6,774 nt of DNA, taken from assembly GCA_021736565.1 (NCBI GenBank), contig JAIPFO010000211.1, forward strand, positions 1-6,774, in the 5' to 3' direction. Every line of letters begins with the position of its first letter. Within the stretch, counting starts at the first letter, position 1. The notes under the pieces are model-generated. The model saw nothing but the letters and a program-made list of their open reading frames with translations. It searched no databases and was not told where the DNA came from. The DNA is from Phycisphaerae bacterium. Lineage in GTDB: Bacteria > Planctomycetota > Phycisphaerae > Sedimentisphaerales > SM23-30. Shown in pieces: positions 5,986 to 6,774 of this stretch. The translations under genes were made by a program, and so were the position numbers.

Positions 5986-6546
5986 ATGATTAAAGCGACT
6001 GAAATGAAAAAAGGCATGGTAATAAAAATTGACGAAAAACCGTGCCAGGTACTTGATTATCAGCACGTAAAGCTCGGCAAGGGTGGAGCGGTTTTGCAGA
6101 CAAAATTTAAATGTCTTCTTGATAACAGTACTGTCAACAAACGGATTCGTTCGGAGGAATCTCTTGAACAGATATTTGTAGAGAAGCAGAAATATGAATA
6201 TATCTATTCTGACGGTAAAGAACATATTTTTATGCATAAGGAGACCTTTGAACAGATTGAGCTAACCGATGAGACGTTTGAAAATGGAACCCTCTATTGT
6301 AAGCCCAATACCGATGTTGAAGTTCATTATCTGGATGGGAAACCTTTTACCGTCATAATGCCCAATGCGGTTGAATTGGAAGTAACTGACACGCCACCGG
6401 CCATTAAAGGGGCAACGGCAACCAATCAGTACAAAAAAGCCACCATGGAAACTGGGTTGATCGTAACCGTTCCGCCATTTATTGAAAATGGCGAAATGCT
6501 CCGGGTGGATACTCGCACCGGTGACTATCTTGAACGGGTGAAATAG
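5986..6546 (+). CDS. efp: Translation elongation factor P
   Basis: A 186-residue EF-P of the usual length. It enters the ribosome between the P and E sites and stimulates peptide bond formation when ribosomes stall at consecutive prolines. Three beta-barrel domains: a KOW-like domain (about 1-63), an OB domain (about 65-128) and a C-terminal OB domain (about 130-185). The C-terminal domain carries the family signature KKATMETGLIVTVPPFIENG at 150-169. The tip loop reads HVKLGKGGA, with Lys32 at the position modified in other bacteria (beta-lysyl, 5-aminopentanol or, on Arg, rhamnose). Most EF-Ps have KPGKGGA; here Leu30 replaces Pro. No modification gene is in the window. The ATG at 5986 has AGGA at 5973-5976, nine bases away. 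It is a single-gene unit between its own promoter and terminator. Confidence 0.97.
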   Translation: MIKATEMKKGMVIKIDEKPCQVLDYQHVKLGKGGAVLQTKFKCLLDNSTVNKRIRSEESLEQIFVEKQKYEYIYSDGKEHIFMHKETFEQIELTDETFENGTLYCKPNTDVEVHYLDGKPFTVIMPNAVELEVTDTPPAIKGATATNQYKKATMETGLIVTVPPFIENGEMLRVDTRTGDYLERVK

Positions 6547-6593
6547 ACACCTGGATTCTAAGTCTGGGCATCCGATTTTCGCATCTTCAAGGC

Positions 6594-6614
6594 TGATTCG
6601 CCTTTGGTGAATCA
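6594..6614 (+). other. Hairpin in the efp 3' region
   Basis: TGATTCGCC (6594-6602) and GGTGAATCA (6606-6614) form nine pairs with one G-U wobble and a 3-nt loop. Only a short T4 run follows (6617-6620). It may be a weak first terminator or a 3'-end stabiliser upstream of the main terminator. Confidence 0.5.
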
Positions 6615-6652
6615 ACTTTTCACGCGGGAGCCATACATATTTGATCATTCAT

Positions 6653-6684
6653 AAGCCACATGGCCTGTCCATGTGGCTTTTTTT
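6653..6684 (+). terminator. Strong rho-independent terminator of efp
   Basis: AAGCCACATGG (6653-6663) and CCATGTGGCTT (6669-6679) form a perfect 11-bp stem around the loop CCTGT. The T-run spans 6678-6684. It lies about 107 nt after the efp stop codon. The A-rich left flank is short, so it works mainly on the plus strand. Confidence 0.95.
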
Positions 6685-6774
6685 ATTGATATGTGGAATT
6701 ATCGAAAAATAAATGAGTTTTTTATCGACATCACTCTCCGGGGGGAAGTCCGTACTCCGTTCAACCGATTTCCA

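Noticed and set aside
6713..6774. Start of a further plus-strand gene at the right edge
   Set aside because: An ATG at 6713 opens a frame to the window end, but it is only 20 codons long and lacks a ribosome-binding site.

Overview
The window looks like a stretch of a moderate-GC Gram-negative chromosome. I place it tentatively in the Planctomycetota, probably class Phycisphaerae. The reasons are a secreted protein with a typical PEP-CTERM sorting tail, a histidine kinase whose H-box reads AHHFNN, and a left-edge protein that resembles uncharacterised planctomycete proteins. This placement is inference from memory of such proteins; there is no rRNA or marker alignment behind it.

Layout from left to right. 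Positions 1-610 hold the 3' part of an unrecognised plus-strand gene. A 222-bp gap then carries a plausible promoter, an operator-like inverted repeat and a GNRA-type hairpin. These lead into a soluble PAS-containing hybrid-less sensor histidine kinase (833-1957), followed by a probable intrinsic terminator. The 640-bp gap at 1958-2597 has no convincing gene. It does hold a series of inverted repeats and nested helices (2048-2338) and a good ribosome-binding site that leads only to a two-codon frame (2556-2577). On the minus strand, 2598-3392 encodes a secreted PEP-CTERM protein with a long, GC-richer, fold-prone leader (about 3411-3530). The gap at about 3531-4060 is AT-rich and apparently empty. 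Positions 4060-4696 are a decayed C-terminal piece of an ISAs1-family transposase carrying several frameshifts. A minus-strand Memo-family gene (4879-5766) and plus-strand efp (5986-6546) are divergently transcribed from a 219-bp region. That region has a near-consensus promoter for efp, and efp ends at a strong intrinsic terminator (6653-6684).

The genes do not form an obvious pathway: a signalling kinase without its response regulator, a surface or matrix protein without its exosortase, a Memo protein without the AMMECR1 and radical-SAM partners it often accompanies, and the housekeeping factor EF-P. Most are single-gene transcription units. The parts most worth following up are the structured non-coding gap at 2041-2340, the PEP-CTERM gene leader, and the kinase with its unusual H-box and repeat-rich control region. 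None of these is proven to be a new system from the sequence alone.
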